Assembly: GCA_016795155.1 (NCBI GenBank)
Contig: JAEUIE010000025.1
Location: forward strand, 1 to 64,000
From: Planctomycetia bacterium
GTDB taxonomy: Bacteria; Planctomycetota; Planctomycetia; Gemmatales; HRBIN36
Length of the DNA stretch: 64,000 nucleotides
Direction: 5' to 3'
The notes beneath the pieces are model-generated. The model was not told the DNA's origin. It did no database searches and saw nothing but the letters and a program-made list of their open reading frames with translations. This document shows, one piece after another, positions 26,519 to 36,941 of this stretch. A program made the position numbers and the translations under genes. How positions within the stretch are numbered: position 1 is the stretch's first letter; every line of letters starts with the position of its first letter.

Positions 26519-28159
26519 TTAGTTGATATTACTGAATAGTTCCTCCGCCTTCTCCAGCAGTCTGGCTCCCATCTCGCGTAAATGAAATTTCTGAACTTTG
26601 CCGGTTACCGTCATGGGAAAACTGTCGGTAAATTGCCAGTATTTGGGTATTTTGAATGCACTGAGACGAGGCTGACAATAGTTGATGAGGTCGGTTCTGG
26701 TCAGCGATGCATCAGGCCGTAATCGAATCCATGCCATCACCTCTTCACCATATTTTGTGCTGGGAACACCGACGATGTGCGCTTCACTCACATCAGGATG
26801 TGTATGCAATACAGCTTCAATTTCTGCAGGATAAATATTCTCGCCGCCACGAATGATCATGTCTTTGATTCTTCCGACAATTTTCAGATATCCATCTTCA
26901 TCCATGACAGCAAGATCGCCGGTACGCATCCAGCCTGCCGAATCAATGCTGGCTGTGGTTGCTTCGAGATTATCCCAGTAGCCTGACATGACACTGTAGC
27001 CTCGGGTGCAGAGTTCGCCAGGCGTATTGCGCGGTAGAACCTGGGCTGTACATGCATCACGGATGCAGATTTCCACATGTGGATGTACTTTACCTACTGT
27101 GCTGACACGACGTTCAACTGGATCATCTCTTAGCGACATGGTTGAGATGGGAGAAGTTTCCGTCATGCCATATCCAATAGCAACCTCAGGCATGTGCAGC
27201 TTGGAAATAACATCGCACATCAATTCAATCGGGCAGGGTGCTCCTGCCATCACACCGGTTCGTAACGAAGAAACATCGTAGGATTCAAACCCTGGCTCCT
27301 CCAGCAGGCAGCGGAACATGGTCGGTACTCCATAGAGTGAAGTACATCGCTCCTGCTGTACTGCCTGCAAGGTGGGTTTGGCTGCAAATGCTTCAGCAGG
27401 CACGACCACACAGGCTCCACGAGCCAGACACGCGAGATTTCCCAGTACCATTCCGAAACAATGATAAAAAGGTACCGGTACGCAGACACGGTCCCGTTCC
27501 GAATAGGCAAGGGATTCTCCTACAAACCAGGCATTGTTGAGAATGTTATGATGTGTAAGCGTTGCCCCCTTGGGATGCCCGGTGGTTCCTGAAGTGTATT
27601 GGATGTTGATGGGGTCATCAAACTGGAGCATGCTCGCTCGCATTTCCAGATCTTTTTCCGGAACTGTTTTGCCTGTTGCCAATAGTGTTTCCCAATCTTG
27701 ATTTAGAAACAGAATATGTTGCAACGCATCACAACGTGGCCGAACGGTTTCAATGATGCTCAAGTAATTGCTGTGCTTGAAGCCAGCAGCATGAATGAGG
27801 ACGGATATACCAGCCTGCTGGAGGACAAATTCCAATTCCGGAGCCTGGTATGCCGGGTTGACATTAACCAGAATGGCACCAACACGTGCTGTGGCATACT
27901 GAACCGCAACCCATTCATAACAATTGGGTGACCAGATGCCTACACGGTCTCCTGGCCTTACACCCATCGCCAAGAGTCCCCTGGCACAATCATTGATCAG
28001 TTCCCAAAGCTTTGCATATGTCGCCCGAAAGTTTTGGGAGCAAACAACAAGTGCGTCTCTGTCTGGAAACTGCTGTACAACACTTTCTAACTGTTCGCCA
28101 ATAGTCATACCCAACAATGGCGATGAGTAGGCACCGTGCGTATAGGATGGATTGATCAT
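26519..28159 (-). CDS. AMP-forming fatty acyl-CoA synthetase
   Basis: This enzyme activates a carboxylic acid, probably a medium- or long-chain fatty acid, to its CoA thioester via an acyl-adenylate. The 546-residue product carries the ANL superfamily motifs in order: YTSGTTGHPKGATLTHHN (P-loop, about 181-198), YGMTETSP, the hinge region GWMRTGDLAVMDEDGYLKIVGRIKD, and the catalytic lysine in PMTVTGKVQKFHLRE near the end. The N-terminus INPSYTHGA is typical of this acyl-CoA synthetase group, so the start at 28159 was chosen; an upstream in-frame ATG could add a hydrophobic leader. It is transcribed alone. Confidence 0.88.
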   Translation of the reverse strand: MINPSYTHGAYSSPLLGMTIGEQLESVVQQFPDRDALVVCSQNFRATYAKLWELINDCARGLLAMGVRPGDRVGIWSPNCYEWVAVQYATARVGAILVNVNPAYQAPELEFVLQQAGISVLIHAAGFKHSNYLSIIETVRPRCDALQHILFLNQDWETLLATGKTVPEKDLEMRASMLQFDDPINIQYTSGTTGHPKGATLTHHNILNNAWFVGESLAYSERDRVCVPVPFYHCFGMVLGNLACLARGACVVVPAEAFAAKPTLQAVQQERCTSLYGVPTMFRCLLEEPGFESYDVSSLRTGVMAGAPCPIELMCDVISKLHMPEVAIGYGMTETSPISTMSLRDDPVERRVSTVGKVHPHVEICIRDACTAQVLPRNTPGELCTRGYSVMSGYWDNLEATTASIDSAGWMRTGDLAVMDEDGYLKIVGRIKDMIIRGGENIYPAEIEAVLHTHPDVSEAHIVGVPSTKYGEEVMAWIRLRPDASLTRTDLINYCQPRLSAFKIPKYWQFTDSFPMTVTGKVQKFHLREMGARLLEKAEELFSNIN

Positions 28160-28323
28160 GCAGAGCATGGTAGCGAAAAAACTGCACGAGAGTGAAAGGA
28201 ATTCCCACATTCTTATTCCACATGACAATAAGAATACTTTACATTATTGGTGAATACTCCTGTATTAACTTGGTCATGGCTGATCGCTCATCAGGCAATC
28301 ACGTGGGATTTGAGGAACGTAAC

Positions 28324-28869
28324 ATGAGCAGTAAGTTTTTCGCCTGGAGTATGTTGCTCATCGTCCTTCTGGCGCCTGCAGGTTGTGCTAAACCAAAACC
28401 ACCTGCAACGCTGGCCGCCAATGCTCCACTTTATTTCCATCCCGAGTTGAAACTCAGCTGGCCTGTTACACCACGGGAAAGTTGTGAGGAGAAAGACCTG
28501 CCTGGCGGCATTCATCGGATGTATCATGCAGTCAGTCAAACAAGTTCGCGTTCCGGTGATGTATCATTAATGGCGAGTGTCGTCGAATACCCCGCTGGGA
28601 AAGTGAAAGATGCACCAACTATGATCAATGAGTACTTATTCGCAACCAATGGTGATGAAACCAGTCGAAAAACAATCAGTCATGGTCCGGACCAATTACC
28701 TGGCGTTGAAGTTACCACACGCATTCTCAGTAAATATGGGCGAAAACTGGTCGTAGTTGCCGGGAATCGAATCTATGAACTCGTAGCGACATGTCCTCGC
28801 GAAAAGCCACTCAATCAGCCTGAGATCAATGCATTTTTTGATTCACTGCATATCAAAAAAACTCCCTGA
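28324..28869 (+). CDS. Hypothetical lipoprotein
   Basis: The 181-residue product begins with a lipoprotein signal peptide whose lipobox is LAPAGC (Cys21), so it should be acylated and held in a membrane. The remainder is a small globular domain (about 40-175) with no recognised motif. The start at 28324 follows AGGAACGTAAC and begins the signal peptide directly; a longer open frame upstream is not used. It lies between two minus-strand genes and is probably monocistronic. Confidence 0.65.
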   Translation: MSSKFFAWSMLLIVLLAPAGCAKPKPPATLAANAPLYFHPELKLSWPVTPRESCEEKDLPGGIHRMYHAVSQTSSRSGDVSLMASVVEYPAGKVKDAPTMINEYLFATNGDETSRKTISHGPDQLPGVEVTTRILSKYGRKLVVVAGNRIYELVATCPREKPLNQPEINAFFDSLHIKKTP

Positions 28870-28882
28870 ACTCCTGGTACGA

Positions 28883-29662
28883 TCAATATTCAACTTTGAC
28901 GTTCAACCTAGTGAGGTAATCACCCATCCAGGTAGGCATCAGTCGACTCATCACCAGTAGTGCATAGTTGCCGAATGGAAACGCGAAGTAAGGCTTCTTC
29001 TTTTCAATTGCAGGCATCATTCGATTGACTGCGTCTTCCGGAGAAAGAATGCCAGGCGTTGGCACACCCAGCATGGCATTCATTTGCGATCGGATATAAC
29101 TCGGGCAGATGGTGGTACAGTGAATGCCGTAAGGCTTCAACTCAACACGCAGACTGTCAAGAAACGCACTGACACCAGCCTTGCTGGCACAATACCCTGC
29201 CATGTGAGGCAAACCCCGATAACTGGCCAGACTGGAGAGGGCAACAATGTGTCCCTGTTTTCTTTCAATCAGCCCAGGCAGAATAGGTTCCAGTGTATTG
29301 GCCATACCGATGAGATTCACTGCTATCTGCTTCTCAAATATGTCAGCACTGAAATTCTTGATGGGATTGTTCAGTGCAACTCCTGCATTGGCAATAATAA
29401 CGTTCGTTGGCCCTAGTTCGGTTTCAAGCTGCTTGATAGCTGCATGCATGGTCTGTCTTGAAGTGATATCACACGCAAACAGGCTTACTTTGACTTGTTG
29501 ATATTGTTGAACAAGTTTATCGCGGATTTGCTGTAAAGGCTCAATTGCGAGGTCCATCAACCCTAAAGATGCTCCGCGCTTGGCAAACTGTTCTGCCAGT
29601 TGACTGCCAATGGCACCAGCAGCGCCCGTGATTAACACCACTTGCCCAGCATAGTTGTGCAT
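28883..29662 (-). CDS. Short-chain dehydrogenase/reductase
   Basis: The 259-residue enzyme is a classical SDR that transfers hydride between NAD(P)H and an alcohol or ketone. The cofactor-binding glycine motif is TGAAGAIG (about 12-19), NAG appears in IIANAGVAL, and the catalytic Ser and Tyr-x3-Lys are in ALSSLASYRGLPHMAGYCASKAG. The C-terminal part has a hydrophobic stretch (NYALLVMSRLMPTWMG), seen in membrane-associated SDRs acting on lipids. The neighbouring acyl-CoA synthetase is on the same strand but 0.7 kb away. The substrate is not evident. Confidence 0.88.
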   Translation of the reverse strand: MHNYAGQVVLITGAAGAIGSQLAEQFAKRGASLGLMDLAIEPLQQIRDKLVQQYQQVKVSLFACDITSRQTMHAAIKQLETELGPTNVIIANAGVALNNPIKNFSADIFEKQIAVNLIGMANTLEPILPGLIERKQGHIVALSSLASYRGLPHMAGYCASKAGVSAFLDSLRVELKPYGIHCTTICPSYIRSQMNAMLGVPTPGILSPEDAVNRMMPAIEKKKPYFAFPFGNYALLVMSRLMPTWMGDYLTRLNVKVEY

Positions 29663-29773
29663 GGTTGTACCTGATTCCATTGATCGATCACCATGGACAT
29701 GGTGTTTATATTTAATGTTTGATCTGTAAGAGTGGTGATATCACAATAGCTGTTGAGTTACCTGGAGAACAGC

Positions 29774-30436
29774 ATGGACGAGTTGTTGTTCGAAGATAGC
29801 AGATTGTCAGAGGAACTGGATTCGCGGGTACGATCCGACTTGCGGCAAGGTGAAAAGTTGCTTTGGGTCGGGCAGCCCCGTCCGGGCCGGCTGTCTCGGC
29901 AGGCCTGGCCGATTGTGCTGTTTGGAATTCCATGGACTGCTTTCGCGCTTTTCTGGATGGCCATGGCTTCCGGATTTATCTTCCTTGGTAATCAGAACCC
30001 TCAACCTGCTGGTCAAGGCTTCGATATATTTCGCTGGTTCTTCCCTTTGTTTGGTTTACCTTTTGTACTTGTCGGCTTGGGAATGCTGAGTTCACCGTAT
30101 TGGTTCACCAGACGCGCCAGAAAAACCTGTTATGCCGTCACAACGCAGCGAGCCATCATCTGGCAGGCAGGCTGGTTTGGAAGCATGGAAATACGTTCGT
30201 TTGCACCTGCTGAACTCAACAGAATTCGACGAGTGGAATACGCTAACGGTGAAGGCGATTTAATATTCGAAGACTTGTTGACTATGGCACATTTCGAACG
30301 ATCCAGACATCAGACCAGTATGCGGGCGGGTTTTATGGGCATCAGTAATGTTAAGAAAATTGAAGAGTTAATTACCAAGGCTCTATTGCATCCATCCAAC
30401 GAGACACCTCAATCAGAAAACACTTCTCAGCAGTAA
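29774..30436 (+). CDS. Membrane protein with bacterial PH-like domain
   Basis: The 220-residue product has a soluble N-terminus (about 1-35, with ELDSRVRSDLRQGEKLLWVGQP), two membrane helices (about 43-65 and 84-108) and a C-terminal domain containing CYAVTTQRAIIWQ and FAPAELNRIRRVEY. The LxxGE-hlWxGqP and Y-hT-pR patterns resemble bacterial PH-domain membrane proteins whose function is unknown. The start at 29774 begins the acidic N-terminus; an ATG 21 bases upstream is possible. Confidence 0.65.
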   Translation: MDELLFEDSRLSEELDSRVRSDLRQGEKLLWVGQPRPGRLSRQAWPIVLFGIPWTAFALFWMAMASGFIFLGNQNPQPAGQGFDIFRWFFPLFGLPFVLVGLGMLSSPYWFTRRARKTCYAVTTQRAIIWQAGWFGSMEIRSFAPAELNRIRRVEYANGEGDLIFEDLLTMAHFERSRHQTSMRAGFMGISNVKKIEELITKALLHPSNETPQSENTSQQ

Positions 30437-30528
30437 CTTCATGCAACTGCAATTGCATGCATGTTATCGCTTGCGTACCTTTTGCCCGCGCGTTAGTGTC
30501 AAAATGTTACTGTTTACCGGTTGAGAAG

Positions 30529-32871
30529 ATGATTCGCAACATTACCAGCATTTTATCTTTTCTGACCTTCATCTCACTTGCTTGGGGTGATGAACCACCG
30601 GTTGATTTCTTGCGGCAAATCAAACCGATTCTCTCGGACAAGTGTTTCCAGTGCCACGGCCCGGATGACCAACATCGTAAAGCTGGCTTAAGGCTTGATG
30701 TCGAAAGCCAGGCTAAAGGTAAACGCAAAAACCGAATAGCCATTGTTCCTCACGATCTGAAGCGAAGCACACTGCTCCAGAGAATTGAATCGGAAGACCG
30801 TGAAGATCGCATGCCACCACCAGATTCAGGCAAGCAACTGACCGAGGCTGAAATTCAATTACTGAAACGCTGGATCAGCCAGGGTGCTCACTGGGGGGAT
30901 CATTGGGCCTATGTGCCACCCAAAAAGGCAGACAAACTGGTAACCATTGATGGCTACCTTATAGCCAGGCTTCAACGGGAAAAGTTGACCCAGTCGCAAC
31001 CAGCCGACACGGTAACACTGATGCGACGGCTCCATTTCGACCTGATTGGTCTGCCACCAACTCCTTATGAAGTCAACCGTTATCGACCAGCAATGTATGA
31101 ACAGATGGTTGATCGTTTGCTGGAACGTCCGGAATATGGTGAACGCCTCGCCAGCTACTGGCTTGATCTGGTCCGCTATGCAGACACCGTAGGTTACCAT
31201 GGCGACCAGGATCATCATGCAACTCCCTATCGCGATTACGTTATTGACAGCTTCAACCGCAACGTACCGTTTGATCGTTTCACTCAAGAGCAGCTTGCTG
31301 GCGATTTGCTGCCCAATAGTGGCATGGATGAGAAAATTGCCACTTGTTACAACCGGTTGCTGCAGACTTCCCACGAAGGTGGCGTGCAGCCTAAGGAATA
31401 CCTGGCAATCTACGCTGCTGCCCGTGTCCGCAATGTTTCCACAGTCTGGATGGGTGCTACGCTAGGCTGCGCTCAATGTCATAATCACAAGTTTGATCCC
31501 TACACCATCAAAGACTTCTACTCGTTTGCAGCATTCTTTGCCGATGTGGATGAAGAAAAGCACTTGCGAGGGGGAGGCAGTGACACAGTACCGACAAAAC
31601 GCCCTCCTGAAATCATTGTTCATACCCGGTTACAACGAGAACGTCTTGCAGCATTGGAAGAAGTCATCCGCACCAATGAGAGAGAATTCAAGAATGCTAC
31701 ACCAGAAGCCAGAACCCAACTGGAGAGACAAATACGCCAGGCACGTTCCGATAAACTGCAACTGGAGAAAAACAGTCGAAAAGTCATGGTGACTCAAGCG
31801 GTTACTCCGCGCATCACCCGCATCCTCCCGCGTGGTAACTGGCTCGATGACAGCGGTCCAGTAGTGGAACCTGCTGTGCCTGAGTTTCTAGGTAAACTTT
31901 CCGTCACGGCTCGTCGTGCCAATCGGCTGGATTTAGCCCGCTGGCTAACCGATGAAAAGCAGGGTATCGGTGGGCTGACTGCACGTGTCTTTGTCAATCG
32001 TCTTTGGGCGCTTTTTTTCGGTCAGGGACTTTGCAGAAGTCTGGAAGATTTTGGCAATCAAGGTTATGCACCAGATCATCCTGAACTCCTCGATCACCTG
32101 GCAAACGATTTCATCGAGAGCGGTTGGAATGTCAAAAAGTTGATCAAACAGATTGTTATGAGCAAAACCTATCAGCAATCTTCTAACTACCGGCTTGAAC
32201 TCAAGGATCGCGATCCAGAGAACAGGTTACTGGCCAGGCAAAGCAAGTTCCGCCTGCCCGGTGAAATGGTACGAGACAATGCTCTCTTAGTCAGTGGCTT
32301 GCTGGTTCTCGAACGGGAAGGAAAAAGTATCAAGCCCTATCAGCCGGCTGGTTACTATCGTCATCTGAATTTTCCCAAGCGAGAGTATCATCCCGATCTG
32401 AATCAACAACAATTTCGCCGAGGTGTCTATGTTCATTGGCAAAGGCAATTTCTCCACCCGATGATGAAAGCCTTTGATGCACCGAGCAGGGAAGAGTGTA
32501 CGGTGCAACGGCAACGGTCGAACACCCCACAAGCAGCACTCGTTCTTCTGAACGACCCCACATTCCTCGAAGCAGCACGCCATTTTGCTCAGAAGATAAT
32601 GTCTCACGAGCAACCCGATAACAAGTCGCGTATTCAACATGCTTTCAACAAGGCACTTAACCGGCAGCCAGACGATGCAGAGCAGGCCATTTTGCTGGAC
32701 ATGCTGACACACAGCAGAAACGCATACAGAACAAACCCTGAAGCAGCTCGAAAACTCATCACAGTGGGACTCACTAAGCCTGATGCAACGTTCGATCCAG
32801 TCGAACTGGCATCCTGGATGATGGTCAGTCGAGCCATTTTCAATCTCAGCGAAATGGTGACACGGAATTGA
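30529..32871 (+). CDS. PSCyt1/DUF1549/DUF1553 cytochrome-like protein
   Basis: The 780-residue exported protein has a signal peptide (about 1-20), then a planctomycete cytochrome domain with CFQCHGPDDQHRKAGLRLD (C39-H43). Next comes DUF1549 (TLMRRLHFDLIGLPPTP, about 160 onward, with CAQCHNHKFDP at about 314), a variable helical section, and DUF1553 (VFVNRLWALFFGQGL, LLDHLANDFIESGWNVK, QRSNTPQAALVLLNDP). The two CXXCH sites suggest heme. Its partner DUF1501 gene follows after 16 bases, the arrangement repeated many times in planctomycete genomes. The reaction remains unknown. Confidence 0.9.
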   Translation: MIRNITSILSFLTFISLAWGDEPPVDFLRQIKPILSDKCFQCHGPDDQHRKAGLRLDVESQAKGKRKNRIAIVPHDLKRSTLLQRIESEDREDRMPPPDSGKQLTEAEIQLLKRWISQGAHWGDHWAYVPPKKADKLVTIDGYLIARLQREKLTQSQPADTVTLMRRLHFDLIGLPPTPYEVNRYRPAMYEQMVDRLLERPEYGERLASYWLDLVRYADTVGYHGDQDHHATPYRDYVIDSFNRNVPFDRFTQEQLAGDLLPNSGMDEKIATCYNRLLQTSHEGGVQPKEYLAIYAAARVRNVSTVWMGATLGCAQCHNHKFDPYTIKDFYSFAAFFADVDEEKHLRGGGSDTVPTKRPPEIIVHTRLQRERLAALEEVIRTNEREFKNATPEARTQLERQIRQARSDKLQLEKNSRKVMVTQAVTPRITRILPRGNWLDDSGPVVEPAVPEFLGKLSVTARRANRLDLARWLTDEKQGIGGLTARVFVNRLWALFFGQGLCRSLEDFGNQGYAPDHPELLDHLANDFIESGWNVKKLIKQIVMSKTYQQSSNYRLELKDRDPENRLLARQSKFRLPGEMVRDNALLVSGLLVLEREGKSIKPYQPAGYYRHLNFPKREYHPDLNQQQFRRGVYVHWQRQFLHPMMKAFDAPSREECTVQRQRSNTPQAALVLLNDPTFLEAARHFAQKIMSHEQPDNKSRIQHAFNKALNRQPDDAEQAILLDMLTHSRNAYRTNPEAARKLITVGLTKPDATFDPVELASWMMVSRAIFNLSEMVTRN

Positions 32872-32887
32872 AAGGCAAACGAACCGA

Positions 32888-34297
32888 ATGAACCCCTTTT
32901 CTTCCATCACACGCCGCTCATTTCTGGCCCGCAGTGGCATCAGCGTCGGCGCTCTTGCGCTGGGTGATTTGCTACACCGAGATTTGTTCGCCAGTGAACG
33001 TGGCTTGCCTGGGTTGCCTCATCATAAACCCAAAGCAAAGCGGGTGATTTTCCTCTACATGTCTGGCGGGCCAAGCCATCTGGAAACTTTTGACTACAAA
33101 CCAGAGCTGGCCAAACACGATGGCAAACCGATGCCCGCTTCATTCACCAAAGGCCAGCCTATTGCCCAATTACAGGGTGCAGAACTCAGGGCTCAGGGGC
33201 CACTCACTCGTTTCGCTAAGTATGGCAAGAACGGCCAGTGGATCAGTTCCTTTCTACCCTGGCATGCCACCATGGCTGATGACATTACGATCATCCGCTC
33301 GATGGTCACCGATCAGATCAATCACGACCCGGCCCACACCATGATGAACACCGGCACCGCCATCAGTGGCAGGCCTTCGATGGGTTCGTGGATCACCTAT
33401 GGCTTGGGCAGCGAATGCGACAACCTGCCCGGGTTCATCGTCATGACGAGTTTTGCAGGCCGGAATCCACAGCCTATCTCGCAGCGCATGTGGGGGCCTG
33501 GATTTTTGCCAAGCCGATATCAGGGTGTCGAATTCAATTCTGTAGGAGAGCCGGTTTCCTACCTCAAACCACCGGTAGGAATTACTTCCACTCAACAGAA
33601 GAGATTGGTGGATTCCATTATTTCACTCGACCAGCATCGCAATAAGCAGGCATTCGACCCTGAAGTGGAGACACGTATCAAAGCATACGAGATGGCGTTT
33701 AAAATGCAGACCGCGGTTCCCGAACTCATGGACATCTCCAAAGAACCAGCCAGTGTTCTGGAAAAGTACGGAGCCACACCGGGTGACGGGTCATTTGCTT
33801 CCAACTGTCTGCTGGCACGTCGGCTCGCTGAACGAGGTGTGCGTTTTATTCAACTGTATCATCGCGACTGGGATCACCACGGCGACCTGGTGCGCTACAT
33901 GAACATCTGCTGTAATGCGACAGACAAGCCCACGTATGCGTTGCTCCAGGATTTGAAACAGCGAGGCATGTTGGACGATACCTTGATCATCTGGGGCGGT
34001 GAGTTTGGCCGTACGCCGATGTACCAGGGTAAAGGCGGTGTAGGACGTGATCACCACATCAAAGGATTTTCCATGTGGCTGGCAGGCGGAGGCATCAAGC
34101 CCGGCATCAGTTATGGCAACACTGATGAACTCGGATATCACGCTGTCGAGAATCCAGTCCATGTCCGCGATCTGCACGCTACTGTGCTGCATCAACTAGG
34201 AATCGACCATAATCGGCTTTCAGTGAAATATCAGGGGCTGGACATGAAGTTGACGGGAGTGGAACCGGCACGGGTGGTGAAAGAGATTCTGCTGTGA
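32888..34297 (+). CDS. DUF1501 secreted protein (partner of the preceding gene)
   Basis: The 469-residue protein begins with a twin-arginine signal (TRRSFLARSGISVGALALG) and is therefore probably exported folded. DUF1501 proteins share the alkaline phosphatase/sulfatase-like fold; metal-type residues are suggested by LYMSGGPSHLETFDYKPEL, DWDHHGDL, WGGEFGRTPM and GRDHHIKGFSMWLAGGG. The activity has not been established. It is co-transcribed with the DUF1549/1553 gene just upstream. Confidence 0.92.
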   Translation: MNPFSSITRRSFLARSGISVGALALGDLLHRDLFASERGLPGLPHHKPKAKRVIFLYMSGGPSHLETFDYKPELAKHDGKPMPASFTKGQPIAQLQGAELRAQGPLTRFAKYGKNGQWISSFLPWHATMADDITIIRSMVTDQINHDPAHTMMNTGTAISGRPSMGSWITYGLGSECDNLPGFIVMTSFAGRNPQPISQRMWGPGFLPSRYQGVEFNSVGEPVSYLKPPVGITSTQQKRLVDSIISLDQHRNKQAFDPEVETRIKAYEMAFKMQTAVPELMDISKEPASVLEKYGATPGDGSFASNCLLARRLAERGVRFIQLYHRDWDHHGDLVRYMNICCNATDKPTYALLQDLKQRGMLDDTLIIWGGEFGRTPMYQGKGGVGRDHHIKGFSMWLAGGGIKPGISYGNTDELGYHAVENPVHVRDLHATVLHQLGIDHNRLSVKYQGLDMKLTGVEPARVVKEILL

Positions 34298-34425
34298 AAG
34301 TGAATAACAATTTGGACCCAATGTTGTCTTCGCAATACCAACTATCGCACAATGAACTTTTTCATTCCATTTCGCAGACTGGCTGAGTACTATTTACTCT
34401 TCCCACGTACTCTCCATGGAATGTC

Positions 34426-35454
34426 ATGCTGCGCACTTCCTTACTTTTGTCATTGGCACTTGTTGCCTTGGGTTGTTCATCGAAATCTTCTACTTCCATA
34501 GTAACCAAGTACCGTATTGGTGTAGTGCCCAAGGGAACCACCCACGATCACTGGAAAGCAGTTCGTGCCGGGGCATTGCAGGCGGCACAGGAACTGGGCA
34601 ACATCGAAATCCTCTGGGATGGCCCTTCGCGTGAAGATGAACGAGGCAGACAGCAGGAAATCGTCGAACGGTTCACCAGCACCAATTCAGTCAACGGCAT
34701 CGTCTTGGCTCCGTGTGACAAAACTACATTGGTCGAACCCGTAAAAGCCGCCTTGGCGCAGAACAAATACATCGTCCTGATCGATTCTGACTTGGAAAAC
34801 AAACCCGAAATACAAAACAATCCCTATTACCTCGGGTATGTTGCCACCAATAACAAACAGGGTGGCGTGGAAGCAGGCAAACGGGTGCTGGAATTGATCA
34901 AAGGAAAACCATCCGCACGCGTCATGATGATCCGCTACCAGCGAGGTTCAGAAAGCACCGAACAGCGTGAAGCTGGCTTTCGCGAAACCATTCAGGCCGC
35001 CCAGGCTGCTGGTCAGAAGATTGAACTGATCGAGCCACAAGATGAAGCAGGCGCTACTGTCAGTTCCGCTCAGCCGGTCGCTGAAAGATTGTTGCAGAAG
35101 GAACAGAACCTGGATGTGCTCTTCATGCCCAATGAATCATCCACTGCCGGGGCCTTGGCAGCCATGGAGGCGCTAAACCTTACGGATAAGATCAAACTCG
35201 TTGGTTTCGACATGAGCCAGACGTTAATTTCTGGAATGCAGACGGGCAAGATTCAAGGCCTGGTGTTACAGGATCCCTTTGAAATGGGCTATCAGTCTGT
35301 GAAACGCATTCATGATAAGCTTACGGGCAAACCCCGCACCGGAGACGTGGTCTTTTACACGGGCCTGGCCATGCTGACTAAGCAGAACATGGAAGAACCC
35401 CGCCTGAAAAACCTGTACGCCCGTCAGGAACAAGTCGTCAGTGGAAAGAAATAG
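34426..35454 (+). CDS. Sugar ABC transporter substrate-binding lipoprotein (RbsB-like)
   Basis: The 342-residue protein captures a sugar or sugar-like ligand outside the membrane. It has a lipoprotein signal (lipobox ALGC, Cys17) and the two-lobed type I periplasmic binding protein sequence: YRIGVVPKGTTHDHWKAV, NGIVLAPCDKTTLVEP, IVLIDSDLE and VGFDMSQTLISGMQTGKIQGLVLQDP (the last across about 268-293). These match the ribose/galactose-binding group. The ATP-binding and permease genes follow at 2-base spacing and with overlap, so the three form one operon. The ligand cannot be named from sequence. Confidence 0.88.
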   Translation: MLRTSLLLSLALVALGCSSKSSTSIVTKYRIGVVPKGTTHDHWKAVRAGALQAAQELGNIEILWDGPSREDERGRQQEIVERFTSTNSVNGIVLAPCDKTTLVEPVKAALAQNKYIVLIDSDLENKPEIQNNPYYLGYVATNNKQGGVEAGKRVLELIKGKPSARVMMIRYQRGSESTEQREAGFRETIQAAQAAGQKIELIEPQDEAGATVSSAQPVAERLLQKEQNLDVLFMPNESSTAGALAAMEALNLTDKIKLVGFDMSQTLISGMQTGKIQGLVLQDPFEMGYQSVKRIHDKLTGKPRTGDVVFYTGLAMLTKQNMEEPRLKNLYARQEQVVSGKK

Positions 35455-35456
35455 GT

Positions 35457-36941
35457 ATGTCACGATTGGAACTGCAACAACTTTCCAAGCGGTTCGGCAG
35501 CCAGTTAGCGCTGCGAAATGTTTCGCTGACTGTTGAGCTTGGAGAAGTGCATGCCCTGGTGGGTGAAAACGGTGCCGGAAAATCTACCCTGGTGAAAATT
35601 CTGTCCGGCGCGATCAGGCGTGATTCAGGCGACATCCTACTCGATGGAAAGGTGTTCAATCCACAGAACCCCCTGCAAGCCCGTCGAGCCGGCGTGGCTA
35701 TGGTATACCAGGAATTAGCCCTGGCACCACATCTATCAATAGAAGACAACCTCATGCTCGGCATGGAACAGCACAGCCTGGGCTGGCTCATGCTGGGAGA
35801 GCAGAGAGAAAAGGTCCAACGAGCATTAAGCATACTTGATCATGCAGAACTTGATCCATCCATGAAGACAGGTAGTCTTTCGCCTGGCTTAAAGCAAGTA
35901 GTTGAAATCGCCCGGGCCATTGCCAACGATGCCAGGCTTATTATTTTCGATGAACCCACCAGCTCACTCACTCAAAACGATACTCAGAAACTTTTTGCAC
36001 TCATCGACAAATTGAAGAAGCAGGGTACCAGCATTATCTACATCAGCCATTTTCTGGAAGAGGTACAGCGCGTGGCTGATCGTTACACGGTGCTCAGAAA
36101 TGGCGAAAGTGTTACCAGTGGTGAGGTCAGTTCTACTCCCTCACGCGTCATGATTGAACAGATGATAGGAAGGCCTGCAGGGGAACTTTATCCACGTGTG
36201 CCTCATCAACTGGGAAAAACTTTGCTCGAAGTTGATGAATTGCAGGGGCAAAACCTGCCTCTGCAGATCAGCTTCCATTTACAGCAGGGCGAAATCATGG
36301 GGATTTTCGGCCTGGTGGGTGCAGGTCGTACCGAGACATTGCGTGCTCTTGCCGGGCTGGATCGGTCAACAGCCCGTACATTGTTTTGGAAGAACGAATC
36401 GCTGCTGAACCGAAATGCTTCATCCCGACTGCAGAAAGGCGTTGGTCTGTTGAGTGAAGACCGCAAAACCGAAGGACTCTCTACGACTCAAAGCCTCGAA
36501 GAAAACCTGACTCTGAGCCGACTGGAACCCTATCTCACAGCTGGCTGGCTCAATTGGCAAGAGCGAACCGAAGCAACAGAACACTGGCTGACACAGTTCA
36601 ACGTTCGACATCGTCAAACCACCCAGTCTGCAGCAGAACTCAGTGGTGGCAACCAGCAGAAACTGGCACTGGCTCGCCTTTTTCACCAGGGAGCAGAGCT
36701 GATTCTGCTCGATGAACCTACCAAAGGTGTGGATATCGGCAGCAAGCAGGAAATCTATCGCCTCATTGGTGAGCAGGCTGCGCTGGGCAAATCTTTTATT
36801 GTGGTCAGCAGTTATCTGCCTGAACTTTTGGGAATCTGCGATACATTGGCAGTCATGGTGCGTGGCAAACTATGCAATAAAAAGCCCATACAGGATTGGA
36901 CAGCACAGGAAATGATGGCCATGGCCACCGCAACTACCTGA
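35457..36941 (+). CDS. Sugar ABC transporter ATP-binding protein (RbsA/MglA-like)
   Basis: The 494-residue protein has two fused nucleotide-binding domains, as in RbsA and MglA. Domain 1 has Walker A GENGAGKST (37-45), a degenerate signature LSPGLKQ and Walker B RLIIFDEPTS. Domain 2 has the usual degenerate Walker A (GLVGAGRTE), an intact signature SGGNQQK and Walker B LILLDEPTKGVDIG. It drives uptake at the cytoplasmic side. Its stop codon overlaps the start of the permease gene by one base. Confidence 0.92.
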   Translation: MSRLELQQLSKRFGSQLALRNVSLTVELGEVHALVGENGAGKSTLVKILSGAIRRDSGDILLDGKVFNPQNPLQARRAGVAMVYQELALAPHLSIEDNLMLGMEQHSLGWLMLGEQREKVQRALSILDHAELDPSMKTGSLSPGLKQVVEIARAIANDARLIIFDEPTSSLTQNDTQKLFALIDKLKKQGTSIIYISHFLEEVQRVADRYTVLRNGESVTSGEVSSTPSRVMIEQMIGRPAGELYPRVPHQLGKTLLEVDELQGQNLPLQISFHLQQGEIMGIFGLVGAGRTETLRALAGLDRSTARTLFWKNESLLNRNASSRLQKGVGLLSEDRKTEGLSTTQSLEENLTLSRLEPYLTAGWLNWQERTEATEHWLTQFNVRHRQTTQSAAELSGGNQQKLALARLFHQGAELILLDEPTKGVDIGSKQEIYRLIGEQAALGKSFIVVSSYLPELLGICDTLAVMVRGKLCNKKPIQDWTAQEMMAMATATT